Source: Clostridiaceae bacterium (GTDB taxonomy: Bacteria; Bacillota; Clostridia; UBA1212; DUPL01). From it: a stretch of 7,530 nucleotides of DNA. The notes beneath the pieces are model-generated. The model was not told the origin of the DNA. It saw only the letters and a program-made list of their open reading frames with translations, and made no database searches. The translations under genes and the position numbers were made by a program. The stretch is from contig JAAYLF010000003.1 in NCBI GenBank assembly GCA_012522035.1, positions 1 through 7,530 on the forward strand, written 5' to 3'. Positions 1 through 6,106 of this stretch are shown here, piece by piece. The first letter of the stretch is position 1, and each line of letters opens with the position of its first letter.

Positions 1-1550
1 TGATAAGGTAGTGCATTTATTCCGGATGCCGTCAATTTTTTAGCCAGGTTTTCCGCATCTTTGGTTCTTGATACATAAACAATGGTTGGGCAGTTTTTCT
101 GAATTATGAGTTCTCTTAAGGTATTAAACTTGTCTCCTTCCGATTCCTTGAACAACACCCTGTAATGAAGGTTTTTACGTGTGGAAGTTGTAGCAAAGAT
201 CTCAAGCTTAAGCCCCAGTTTGGATTCAAAGTAGTCACATATGTCAGCTATTACTTTTTGCTTGGCAGTTGCAGTAAAACAGGAAACAGCTATTGTTTTG
301 TTGTTGCTTTTTTTCTCCTGTAGTTGTTTAATAAAATCACCGATATAGAGATAGTCCACTCTAAAGTCCTGACCCCATGCAGAAAAACAGTGAGCCTCAT
401 CTATTACAAAGCGAACAACATTTCTAGACAACAGCATTTTCTCAATGGTTCGGGAGCGAAGCTGTTCAGGAGAAATATATAAAATTTTTGCATTACCGTT
501 GTACACTCTTTCAATGGCATTGGCTCTTTCAATAGGATTCAAAAGCCCATTTATAGTGGCTACGCTGGTAATACCCTTATTTATCAAATTATCCACCTGG
601 TCCTTCATAAGGGATTGGAGTGGAGAAATAACGACAGTAAGTCCCCTTGAATTCTCCCCTGCTATAAGAGCAGGCAGTTGAAATGTAAGGGACTTTCCGC
701 CTCCTGTCGGAAAAACTGCAAGTAGTGACTTTCCTTCTACAGCTGCCTTTACCGCTTTTTCCTGCAGCGGTTCACCATCATATATTCGAAATGAATCAAA
801 TCCGAATATCCTGCTTAATGCCTTGTGAATATCTAGTTTGTCATTACAATATGGACATCCTTTATTGCAGGGTTTGTTGGTAAGATAGTGAAGAATATTT
901 TCGATCATGCTGAACTCATAATTGATCCAGCCAGGTGAAATTGAATAAGGATCCTTTGTACCAATCAAGGCAAGTGCATACGCAAGGTCTATGGGATGCA
1001 TTTTTATGTAATTCTGTACATCGGAATTTGCACATATTAATCCTTCAAACTCATGACGTATAAGTTTTTCCAGATTAACGCATATCCCATTGAAACCCAA
1101 GTATTTGAAGAAACCATTGAAATCCTTGGTCTTTCCAAGCAAACCGAAATATATGGTTTTTAGATTGGAATCAAGAGAATTGAATGCATTTATCTCATCA
1201 TAAAAAAGAGTTCTTGCCTGCTTGCAGTCATTTACAGGATTATTCAAATCATCGGAAACAATCTTGTCATTCTTTACAAGGGAATGGTAAGGTTTTTGGG
1301 GAAAAAGAAGCGGCGACAGAAGCAAAGTATCTATGGGCATAATATCATAATCAAAAACATCATACAAATACAAAAGATCGTGACGTACAATATTATGACC
1401 ACAAACGTATTTTGATCCTGCTACAAACTCACGAAGTTCCTTCACTGACTTTGTATGCAGTATTGCTCCATCTCCTCGCACAGCACCTATATCACATATT
1501 TTATTATCTTGTCCTATTTCCAAATCAATAAATACAATAGATTTTTCCAT
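1..1550 (-). CDS. DnaQ-like exonuclease fused to RecQ-family DNA helicase (partial, 3' end beyond window)
   Basis: The 516 visible residues form two modules. The N-terminus (about 1-125) resembles a DEDD 3'-5' exonuclease: D9-L-E11 gives Exo I, GHNIVRHD with D58 gives Exo II, and NNPVND with D108 gives a possible Exo III. A linker region (about 130-245) contains a C228-x3-C232-x2-C235 cluster. Residues 249-516 are a RecQ-type SF2 helicase core: FGFDSFR with Q263 (motif 0), Walker A TGGGKS at 282-287, SPLQSLMKDQ (motif Ia), DEAHCFSAWGQDFR at 384-397 (motif II plus the RecQ aromatic-rich loop), FTATA at 425-429 (motif III), and IVYVSRTKDAE near the end (motif IV). The expected activity is ATP-driven 3'-5' unwinding coupled to exonucleolytic trimming in DNA repair. 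The rest of the second RecA fold and any RQC or HRDC domain lie off the left edge. The ATG at 1550 is preceded by AGGGA (1557-1561) at 6 nt. The helicase identity is secure; exonuclease activity is inferred. Confidence 0.93.
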   Translation of the reverse strand, partial: MEKSIVFIDLEIGQDNKICDIGAVRGDGAILHTKSVKELREFVAGSKYVCGHNIVRHDLLYLYDVFDYDIMPIDTLLLSPLLFPQKPYHSLVKNDKIVSDDLNNPVNDCKQARTLFYDEINAFNSLDSNLKTIYFGLLGKTKDFNGFFKYLGFNGICVNLEKLIRHEFEGLICANSDVQNYIKMHPIDLAYALALIGTKDPYSISPGWINYEFSMIENILHYLTNKPCNKGCPYCNDKLDIHKALSRIFGFDSFRIYDGEPLQEKAVKAAVEGKSLLAVFPTGGGKSLTFQLPALIAGENSRGLTVVISPLQSLMKDQVDNLINKGITSVATINGLLNPIERANAIERVYNGNAKILYISPEQLRSRTIEKMLLSRNVVRFVIDEAHCFSAWGQDFRVDYLYIGDFIKQLQEKKSNNKTIAVSCFTATAKQKVIADICDYFESKLGLKLEIFATTSTRKNLHYRVLFKESEGDKFNTLRELIIQKNCPTIVYVSRTKDAENLAKKLTASGINALPY

Positions 1551-1782
1551 TTTATTTCCCTAAATTTATACATTATTTCCGTTCATATAACAATATATCA
1601 TATTTTTACACTTTTAACCATATGTTAATTAACAAGATAGAGACAACTAATGGATACATTTGAATTTTCAATTCAATACACTTTTCTATACATTGTAAGA
1701 GCAAAATCTTCATTTTTCATTTGGGCTTTCTATCGTAGTAATACTGATATAATAGCAGCAGAATATTTAACCCTTATATAAT
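1551..1782. other. AT-rich intergenic region, no gene seen
   Basis: This stretch between the helicase gene and the tRNA terminator holds no credible reading frame or RNA gene. It should carry the promoter of the minus-strand helicase gene, but I find no good match to a -35/-10 pair; the best is TTGTCT-18-TATGGT on the minus strand, which is weak. Two small perfect inverted repeats are present: GTTAATTAAC at 1624-1633, and TTGAATT-TTC-AATTCAA at 1660-1676. Both are AT-only or nearly so and could be chance in such DNA, or operator half-sites near the helicase promoter. Confidence 0.5.
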
Positions 1783-1819
1783 ATAAAAGAAAGATGTCAA
1801 CTGCATTGCAATTGACATC
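1783..1819 (-). terminator. Rho-independent terminator after tRNA-Leu
   Basis: Read on the minus strand, GATGTCAA and TTGACATC form a perfect 8-bp stem (1812-1819 with 1793-1800) around an 11-nt loop, followed at once by TTTCTTTTAT (1783-1792). It begins 7 nt past the encoded CCA of the tRNA. The stem is not G+C rich, so its strength is uncertain, but the position and U-rich tail fit a terminator for the tRNA and for any read-through from ispH-rpsA. Confidence 0.7.
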
Positions 1820-1826
1820 ATGATGT

Positions 1827-1913
1827 TGGTGCGGATAGCAGGATTTGAACCTGTACGAGGAAACCCTCACTAGAACCTGAATCTAGCGCGTCTGCCAATT
1901 CCGCCATATCCGC
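1827..1913 (-). tRNA. tRNA-Leu, anticodon CAG
   Basis: The minus strand folds as a class II tRNA. The acceptor stem GCGGATA pairs with TATCCGC, followed by discriminator A and an encoded CCA (1827-1829). The D-arm is GCG...CGC with TTGGCAGA in the loop. The anticodon arm CTAGA-TTCAGGT-TCTAG places CAG at positions 34-36, so it reads CUG leucine codons. The long variable arm GAGG-GTTT-CCTC is typical of tRNA-Leu, and the T-loop is TTCAAAT. The outermost T-stem pair appears to be an A-C mismatch (49-65). The gene starts about 40 nt downstream of the ispH-rpsA stop codon on the same strand and probably uses the promoter at 1973-2001. Confidence 0.97.
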
Positions 1914-1919
1914 ATATAT

Positions 1920-1943
1920 AAGCGTAAGGGTTACCTTACGCTT
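1920..1943 (-). other. 10-bp perfect hairpin between ispH-rpsA and tRNA-Leu
   Basis: AAGCGTAAGG and CCTTACGCTT form an uninterrupted 10-bp stem with a 4-nt loop. It lies 10 nt after the ispH-rpsA stop codon and 6 nt before the mature tRNA 5' end. On the minus strand the bases after the stem are ATATAT and then the tRNA, so there is no real U-tract. It could be a weak terminator for ispH-rpsA, a 3'-end-stabilising structure, or a leader hairpin that affects 5' processing of the pre-tRNA. The lack of a U-run and the promoter upstream of it make a simple terminator role doubtful. Confidence 0.6.
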
Positions 1944-1953
1944 GATGACTTAT

Positions 1954-4329
1954 TTAATTTTCGTCGGACTCTATTATACCACTTGTTTGGACTCCCGTCA
2001 ACTCCTGCATTTTGGAAGCGAGCAATTCTCCTATGGTTGTTGTGCCGGAATCCTCATCGGAAGAAACAAGTCTGCTATCGCCTGTATCAGAGGTTGTTTC
2101 TACAGCGTATGCTGTATTATTTCCTGCCTTCTTGGACTTCTTGCGTCCTTTCTTCTGTGGCTTTGGCTCTTGAGTTTCTTCTTCACCTGGCTTTGGCTCA
2201 GGATCGTATGGCATTACATCTCTTATGCTAAGATTGATTCTCTTCTCTGGAATATTGGTATCAATAATCTTTGCCATAACCTTCTGGCCAAGTTTCAGAC
2301 AGTCTTCTGCTTTTTCAATTCTCTTGTTGGAGATTTGAGAAATGTGTACAAGACCGTCAACACCATCGGCAATATTAACAAATACACCGAACTTGACAAA
2401 TCTAACTACAGTAACCTCGATTATGTCACCAACCTGATAAAGGTTCTCAGCATCATACCAAGGATCATCTTCAGGTTTTCTGTATCCTAAGGAAATCTTT
2501 TTGTTTTCCCTATCAAGCTCAAGTACTCTTACTTCAACTTCATGTCCAATCTTCAAAACTTCCTTCGGATGTCTTATTTTCTTCCAAGAAAGCTCGGATA
2601 TGTGAACAAGGCCGTCATATCCTCCCAAATCAACGAATGCTCCGAAAGGAGTAAAGGATTTTACGATACCTTTGTATACGCCGCCTTCTTCAATTCTGCT
2701 CCAAAAAGCTTCTTCCTTCTCTTTCTTTTCAGCTTCTACGAGAACTCTTCTAGAGCCGACAATTCTCATTTTGCCTCTCGGGCCCTTTTCGAAGTTAATA
2801 ATAACTATATCTGCAGATGTACCTACGTATGTAGATAAATCTTTTACAAACTTGTCGCTTACTTGTGAACTTGGAACAAAAATTCTAATTGTGCCAAGAT
2901 GAGCTATTAATCCACCTTTTACTACTTCTGTAAATCTTACAGTGACAGGGGTTTTGTTCTCGAATGAATCTTCAAGGAGTTGTAAATTCTTTTTATAATC
3001 AACTCTTCTCTTTGAAAGAATAGCTTCTCCATCCTTGTCGCTGACCTTCACTACCATGGCTTCAACTTCATCGCCAATATTAAGGTCTTCTAGCTCAAAT
3101 CCTGGTATCTCAGTAAATTCGTCAATGGATATAAAGCCTTCATACTTAAACCCAAGGTCAATATAGACGCCTTTTACATCAATTTTGTTAATAGGACCCT
3201 TGACTATCTGACCACTAGCGATAGTTGTCAACGTTTCTTCAAGCATCGAAGCAAAAGTATTATCGTGATTTTCCTCCTTTGCAGCCTCATCATAAGCTTC
3301 ATCTGCAACTTCGTCCACAGCTTCATCTGCGACTTCTTCAGCAACGCTTGTTTTTTCGTCTTCCGCAACCTCGGTAGCTGTCTCATTGACTTCTGCAGTT
3401 TCGTTGATTACTTCTTCCGCGTTGGTTTCAGTAGTTGTAATCTCGTTTTCTACTTCACCATTCACATCATTTTCGATTGACTTAACATCATCGCACATTA
3501 CACCAATAACCTCCCCGATGATCCAGTCCGGAGTTGAAGCACCGGCTGTCACACCAACTTTGTTTATTTTTTTTAAACTATTCACATCCATCTCATCAGC
3601 AGACTCAATATGGATTACATTATTGCATAAATCACTACATAATTCATACAGTTTTCGGGTATTTGAACTGTTGCGTCCTCCTACCACAACCATAAGGTCC
3701 ACCTTTGAAGCAATTTCCATCGCTTCTTTTTGCCTTAAAGATGTTGCATTGCATATTGTATCAAAAATATTCAACTTGTCAAAGCTTTTTTTTAATTTTT
3801 CGCATATTTTTTCAAATAAGTTTATATTAAACGTAGTTTGACACACTACAGAGTAGCTTTCATCCTTGTTTTCAATCAAATCCACTTCTTCCAGCTTTTC
3901 GATAATTATGGCAGAATTGTCACACCACCCATTAATTCCGATAACCTCCGGATGAGTCTTGTCGCCAATAATTATGATTATGTCGCCTTCACTGTATTTC
4001 TTTCTTACCAGATTGTGAATTTTCTTTACATACGGGCATGTTGCATCTATAACTGTGCAGTTAAGTTTTTCCAGCTTCTCATAAACATGTGGAGCTACTC
4101 CATGTGCACGAATAATTACAATTGCATCCTTAAGATCCACTTCATCAAAGGAATTAATAGTCCTGACTCCCAGCTCGTTCAGTTGTTCTATTACCCTTTC
4201 GTTATGTATAAGAGAACCATAAGAATAGATCCTCTTTTCTTTTTCATTTTCTGCGGCTTCATATGCCTTTTTTACCGCATTTGCAACACCAAAACAAAAA
4301 CCTGCCGTTTTTGCCTTAATAATCTCCAT
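1954..4329 (-). CDS. ispH-rpsA: Bifunctional 4-hydroxy-3-methylbut-2-enyl diphosphate reductase / ribosomal protein S1 (IspH-RpsA fusion)
   Basis: This 791-residue protein has two parts. Residues 1-282 are IspH, the last MEP-pathway enzyme, which reduces HMBPP to IPP and DMAPP on a 4Fe-4S cluster. Its cluster cysteines are C12 (GFCFG), C98 (DATCP) and C193 (TICNAT). Substrate-binding and catalytic residues are visible as H42, H76, H126 and E128 (THPEVIG), T165/T166, S221-N223 and S265. Residues 283-360 are an acidic, alanine-rich linker. Residues 370-705 carry four S1 OB-folds, at about 372-442, 455-530, 548-617 and 632-704; the last two are the most canonical (FGAFVDL...GLVHISELS and FGVFVNI...GLVHISQIS). 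The tail (706-791) includes a lysine/arginine-rich patch (KKGRKKSKK, 726-734). The S1 part should bind mRNA or the ribosome. This fusion is known in clostridia. The ATG at 4329 has AGGA (4338-4341) at 8 nt, overlapping the plsC stop codon; the two genes are 10 nt apart. Confidence 0.95.
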   Translation of the reverse strand: MEIIKAKTAGFCFGVANAVKKAYEAAENEKEKRIYSYGSLIHNERVIEQLNELGVRTINSFDEVDLKDAIVIIRAHGVAPHVYEKLEKLNCTVIDATCPYVKKIHNLVRKKYSEGDIIIIIGDKTHPEVIGINGWCDNSAIIIEKLEEVDLIENKDESYSVVCQTTFNINLFEKICEKLKKSFDKLNIFDTICNATSLRQKEAMEIASKVDLMVVVGGRNSSNTRKLYELCSDLCNNVIHIESADEMDVNSLKKINKVGVTAGASTPDWIIGEVIGVMCDDVKSIENDVNGEVENEITTTETNAEEVINETAEVNETATEVAEDEKTSVAEEVADEAVDEVADEAYDEAAKEENHDNTFASMLEETLTTIASGQIVKGPINKIDVKGVYIDLGFKYEGFISIDEFTEIPGFELEDLNIGDEVEAMVVKVSDKDGEAILSKRRVDYKKNLQLLEDSFENKTPVTVRFTEVVKGGLIAHLGTIRIFVPSSQVSDKFVKDLSTYVGTSADIVIINFEKGPRGKMRIVGSRRVLVEAEKKEKEEAFWSRIEEGGVYKGIVKSFTPFGAFVDLGGYDGLVHISELSWKKIRHPKEVLKIGHEVEVRVLELDRENKKISLGYRKPEDDPWYDAENLYQVGDIIEVTVVRFVKFGVFVNIADGVDGLVHISQISNKRIEKAEDCLKLGQKVMAKIIDTNIPEKRINLSIRDVMPYDPEPKPGEEETQEPKPQKKGRKKSKKAGNNTAYAVETTSDTGDSRLVSSDEDSGTTTIGELLASKMQELTGVQTSGIIESDEN
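1973..2001 (-). promoter_or_regulatory. Promoter for tRNA-Leu inside the 3' end of ispH-rpsA
   Basis: On the minus strand TTGACG (1996-2001) and TATAAT (1973-1978) are separated by exactly 17 bp, and TGG precedes the -10 box to give an extended -10. Only one base departs from the sigma-A consensus. The boxes lie in the codons for the last 15 or so residues of the S1 fusion. The predicted start near 1966 would give a leader of about 50 nt ahead of the tRNA, containing the hairpin at 1920-1943. Confidence 0.75.
3295..3342 (-). repeat. Two-unit 24-nt imperfect tandem repeat in the acidic linker
   Basis: The two adjacent 24-nt units share an identical first 12 nt (AGCTTCATCTGC on the plus strand) and most of the rest. 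They encode the VADEAVDE/VADEAYDE part of the linker joining IspH to the S1 domains. The reading frame is kept, which fits slippage-driven length variation in a flexible spacer. Confidence 0.7.
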
Positions 4330-4339
4330 TTACACCATC

Positions 4340-4933
4340 CTATTTTTTCTTCGTTTCATTTGTTGGAACAGTCATCAGATCGTAAATATTAATCAAAATA
4401 TCACTAGCAATTTGCATATACTCCTCTTTTGAATAACTGTCCTTTGTTTTCTCAATTTTATATGGCTCTCCAAATCGCACAAAAACCTTGCCAAACAATC
4501 TCACATTACCCCAAATGGCAACCGGAAGAACATATGCATCCGATTCAAGAGCAAATCTTGCAACGCCATACTTTGCTTTAAGATTCTTTTTTTTTGAACG
4601 CGTACCTTGAGGGAAAATACCTATAACTTTGCCCGCTTCAAGCAATTCAAATGTCTTATTAACGGCAGACTGATCCCTTACACCACGTTTTACAGGATAC
4701 GCACCCAGTGATGTAATGATTTTTGCAAGAAGCCTGTTCTTGAACAGCTCAGCCTTTGCCATCCAGTGAACTTTTCTTTTTATCTTCCATCCAATCATAA
4801 ACATATCAAGCATTGTTACATGATTGGAGGCCAGTATTACCGGACCACTTTCAGGCATATTCTCTTCCCCATATACTTTAACTCTAATAAACACCTTGAA
4901 AATGATGGTTGCCAGAAATCTTAAAAACCACAT
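4340..4933 (-). CDS. plsC: 1-acyl-sn-glycerol-3-phosphate acyltransferase (PlsC family)
   Basis: This 197-residue enzyme is expected to acylate lysophosphatidic acid to phosphatidic acid at the inner face of the membrane. The family motifs are in order: NHVTMLD with catalytic H38 and D43 (HX4D), GAYPVKR at 77-83 (motif II, R83), FPQGTRS at 107-113 (motif III) and VLPVAI at 135-140 (motif IV). The hydrophobic start (WFLRFLATIIFKVFI) probably anchors it to the membrane. Motif III has Gln109 where the usual form has Glu (FPEGTRS); the codon is CAA. Its length matches short Gram-positive PlsC proteins. The start overlaps the end of cmk by 13 bp, and AAGGAG (4939-4944) sits 5 nt before the ATG inside cmk, suggesting translational coupling. 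The acyl donor (acyl-ACP or acyl-CoA) cannot be read from the sequence. Confidence 0.93.
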   Translation of the reverse strand: MWFLRFLATIIFKVFIRVKVYGEENMPESGPVILASNHVTMLDMFMIGWKIKRKVHWMAKAELFKNRLLAKIITSLGAYPVKRGVRDQSAVNKTFELLEAGKVIGIFPQGTRSKKKNLKAKYGVARFALESDAYVLPVAIWGNVRLFGKVFVRFGEPYKIEKTKDSYSKEEYMQIASDILINIYDLMTVPTNETKKK

Positions 4934-5601
4934 AATTTCTCCTTAATCACTTTTCGTATTAATTCAAGACTTTGCTCTATCTCCAAGCCTGTAGTATTTA
5001 TCTCAACAGCATCTTCAGCCTTTGTCAGAGGGGCAATTTCTCTACTGCTGTCAATTTTATCCCTGAGTTTCATATCCTCAAGCACTTCCTCGAATGTTAC
5101 TTCGGTATTGCCCTTTTCTCTAAGTTCTTCAAATCTTCTACGTGCCCTGTCTTCAACAGCGGCGGTCAAAAAGATTTTAACATCGGCATCCTTTAAAACA
5201 TTGGAACCAATGTCCCGGCCATCCATGACAACATTTTTGTTCTTGGCAAACTCTCTCTGCATCTTGACAAAGTACTCTCTCACAGCAGGCAGCGTTGCTA
5301 TTCTTGAAGCTGCCAGAGACACCTCAGGAGTTCTGATTCTGTTACTGACATTTTCATTGTTCAGAATCATCTGCTGTTTATCTTCAACATACTGTATATC
5401 CAAAGAAAAACTGTCATACAATTCTTTGACAATATCATTGTTTATCTCGTCAATGGAATAGTTGTTATTAAGAACATGCAGTGCAAACGCCCTGTACATT
5501 GCTCCGGTATCAAGATATATAAAACCATTTTCCTTTGCAATGATTTTAGCCATTGTGCTTTTACCCGCACCTGACGGACCATCTATTGCTATGCTAATCA
5601 A
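4921..5601 (-). CDS. cmk: Cytidylate kinase (CMP/dCMP kinase)
   Basis: This cytosolic enzyme phosphorylates CMP and dCMP with ATP for nucleotide supply and for the CTP used in phospholipid synthesis. The 226 residues carry the P-loop GPSGAGKST (8-16), the CMP-site segment LDTGAMYR (30-37), ASRIA with R100, MDGRDIGSNV (127-135), the LID arginines RARRR (152-156), and the C-terminal RDKIDSSREIAPLTKAEDA region (from R180) typical of bacterial Cmk. The length matches the family (about 220-230). The start is TTG at 5601: the protein is full length from this codon, and GAGGTG (5611-5616) is well placed 9 nt upstream. It follows the HutP-like gene by 20 nt and overlaps plsC, so these genes are almost certainly co-transcribed. 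Confidence 0.96.
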   Translation of the reverse strand: MISIAIDGPSGAGKSTMAKIIAKENGFIYLDTGAMYRAFALHVLNNNYSIDEINNDIVKELYDSFSLDIQYVEDKQQMILNNENVSNRIRTPEVSLAASRIATLPAVREYFVKMQREFAKNKNVVMDGRDIGSNVLKDADVKIFLTAAVEDRARRRFEELREKGNTEVTFEEVLEDMKLRDKIDSSREIAPLTKAEDAVEINTTGLEIEQSLELIRKVIKEKLCGF

Positions 5602-5610
5602 CCTCTACAA

Positions 5611-5616
5611 CACCTC
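5611..5616 (-). promoter_or_regulatory. Shine-Dalgarno site supporting the TTG start of cmk
   Basis: GAGGTG on the minus strand matches six bases of the anti-Shine-Dalgarno complement and lies 9 nt before TTG at 5601. No in-frame ATG near the conserved ISIAIDGPSG start is available, so this site decides the start. It falls in the 20-nt gap after the HutP-like gene. Confidence 0.75.
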
Positions 5617-5621
5617 ATCTG

Positions 5622-6038
5622 TCAAATTACTCTATGCCCCAAACCTACTGCAATTTCATTCAGGTGCAACAATCCTATTCCGAAAAAGACCGCAACACTT
5701 ATATGGTCTCCATATCTGGCAATCCCGATCTTTCCTCCCACATTCAGGCCTATGGCTTTGCCCATAAGCTGTGAAATTGCTTCCCTTGTAGCGCCAGCGA
5801 CAGCTCCTTCTTCCGTATGGGTATCCATGATTATGCTTTCTCTTTTTGCAGCTACAACAGCTCTTTCAATAATTTTAGTTATGGATGAGATAAACTCACC
5901 ACCAAAATCAACACCAGCTGTCAATACCCCTGACTGTTGGTAGAAAGCTTTTAGATTACGCTCTTCTTCCCTGTCCTTGGATATTGCAATTTTCAACGCA
6001 GCAATCGCAACATCCTTGCTACCAATACCATCCATCAT
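5622..6038 (-). CDS. HutP-like family protein
   Basis: This 138-residue protein resembles HutP, the RNA-binding antiterminator of the Bacillus histidine-utilisation operon, mostly in its second half: the helix EEGAVAGATREAISQLMG (76-93), the strand DHISVAVFFGIGLLHLNE (111-128), and the end AVGLGHRVI, which parallels the GVGINHI end of HutP. HutP binds L-histidine and Mg2+ and recognises NAG triplets in RNA, with His73, His77 and His138 as metal ligands. Against the HutP sequence as I recall it, the first two correspond here to G78 and G82, while H135 matches the third. No hut genes are near. It lies between folT and cmk, 20 nt from cmk. The first of two tandem ATGs (6038) is preferred because AGG (6047-6049) lies 8 nt upstream. 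It may be an RNA-binding regulator with another ligand; the exact function is unknown. Confidence 0.8.
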   Translation of the reverse strand: MMDGIGSKDVAIAALKIAISKDREEERNLKAFYQQSGVLTAGVDFGGEFISSITKIIERAVVAAKRESIIMDTHTEEGAVAGATREAISQLMGKAIGLNVGGKIGIARYGDHISVAVFFGIGLLHLNEIAVGLGHRVI

Positions 6039-6070
6039 ATCACTTGCCTATCTTGTGAAGTACAAGGTAT

Positions 6071-6099
6071 ATAATATCATTTACAAGGCCAAATATCAA
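6071..6099 (-). promoter_or_regulatory. Candidate internal promoter ahead of the HutP-like/cmk/plsC/ispH-rpsA genes
   Basis: On the minus strand TTGATA (6094-6099) and TATTAT (6071-6076) are spaced by 17 bp in the 68-nt gap between folT and the HutP-like gene. Each box has one mismatch to the sigma-A consensus. A start near 6064 would leave a leader of about 26 nt containing a small inverted repeat, CTTGT-ACTTC-ACAAG. It would let the downstream genes be expressed when folT is switched off. Confidence 0.5.
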
Positions 6100-6106
6100 T
6101 GGATAA

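Noticed and set aside
1660..1676. Inverted repeat TTGAATT-TTC-AATTCAA as a terminator or operator
   Set aside because: The stem is almost all A/T with no U-tract logic, and AT-rich intergenic DNA yields such repeats by chance; it is noted only within the intergenic entry.
1942..2490. Plus-strand open frame of 182 codons opposite the ispH-rpsA 3' end
   Set aside because: It lies antisense to clear S1 domains, has a low-complexity composition rich in Leu, Trp, Phe and Cys, and no recognisable motif; it is a shadow of the real gene.
3295..3342. Possible CRISPR or non-coding minisatellite
   Set aside because: There are only two adjacent units with no spacers, and they are in frame in a coding region.
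3838..4392. Plus-strand open frame of 184 codons opposite IspH
   Set aside because: It is the reverse complement of conserved IspH coding sequence, is rich in Tyr, Cys and Phe as expected for a shadow frame, and has no family features.
6039..6060. NAG triplets ahead of the HutP-like gene as a HutP binding site
   Set aside because: AAG, TAG and AAG occur here, but the spacing does not match the regular 4-nt gaps of known HutP sites, and three NAGs in a purine-rich leader are expected by chance.
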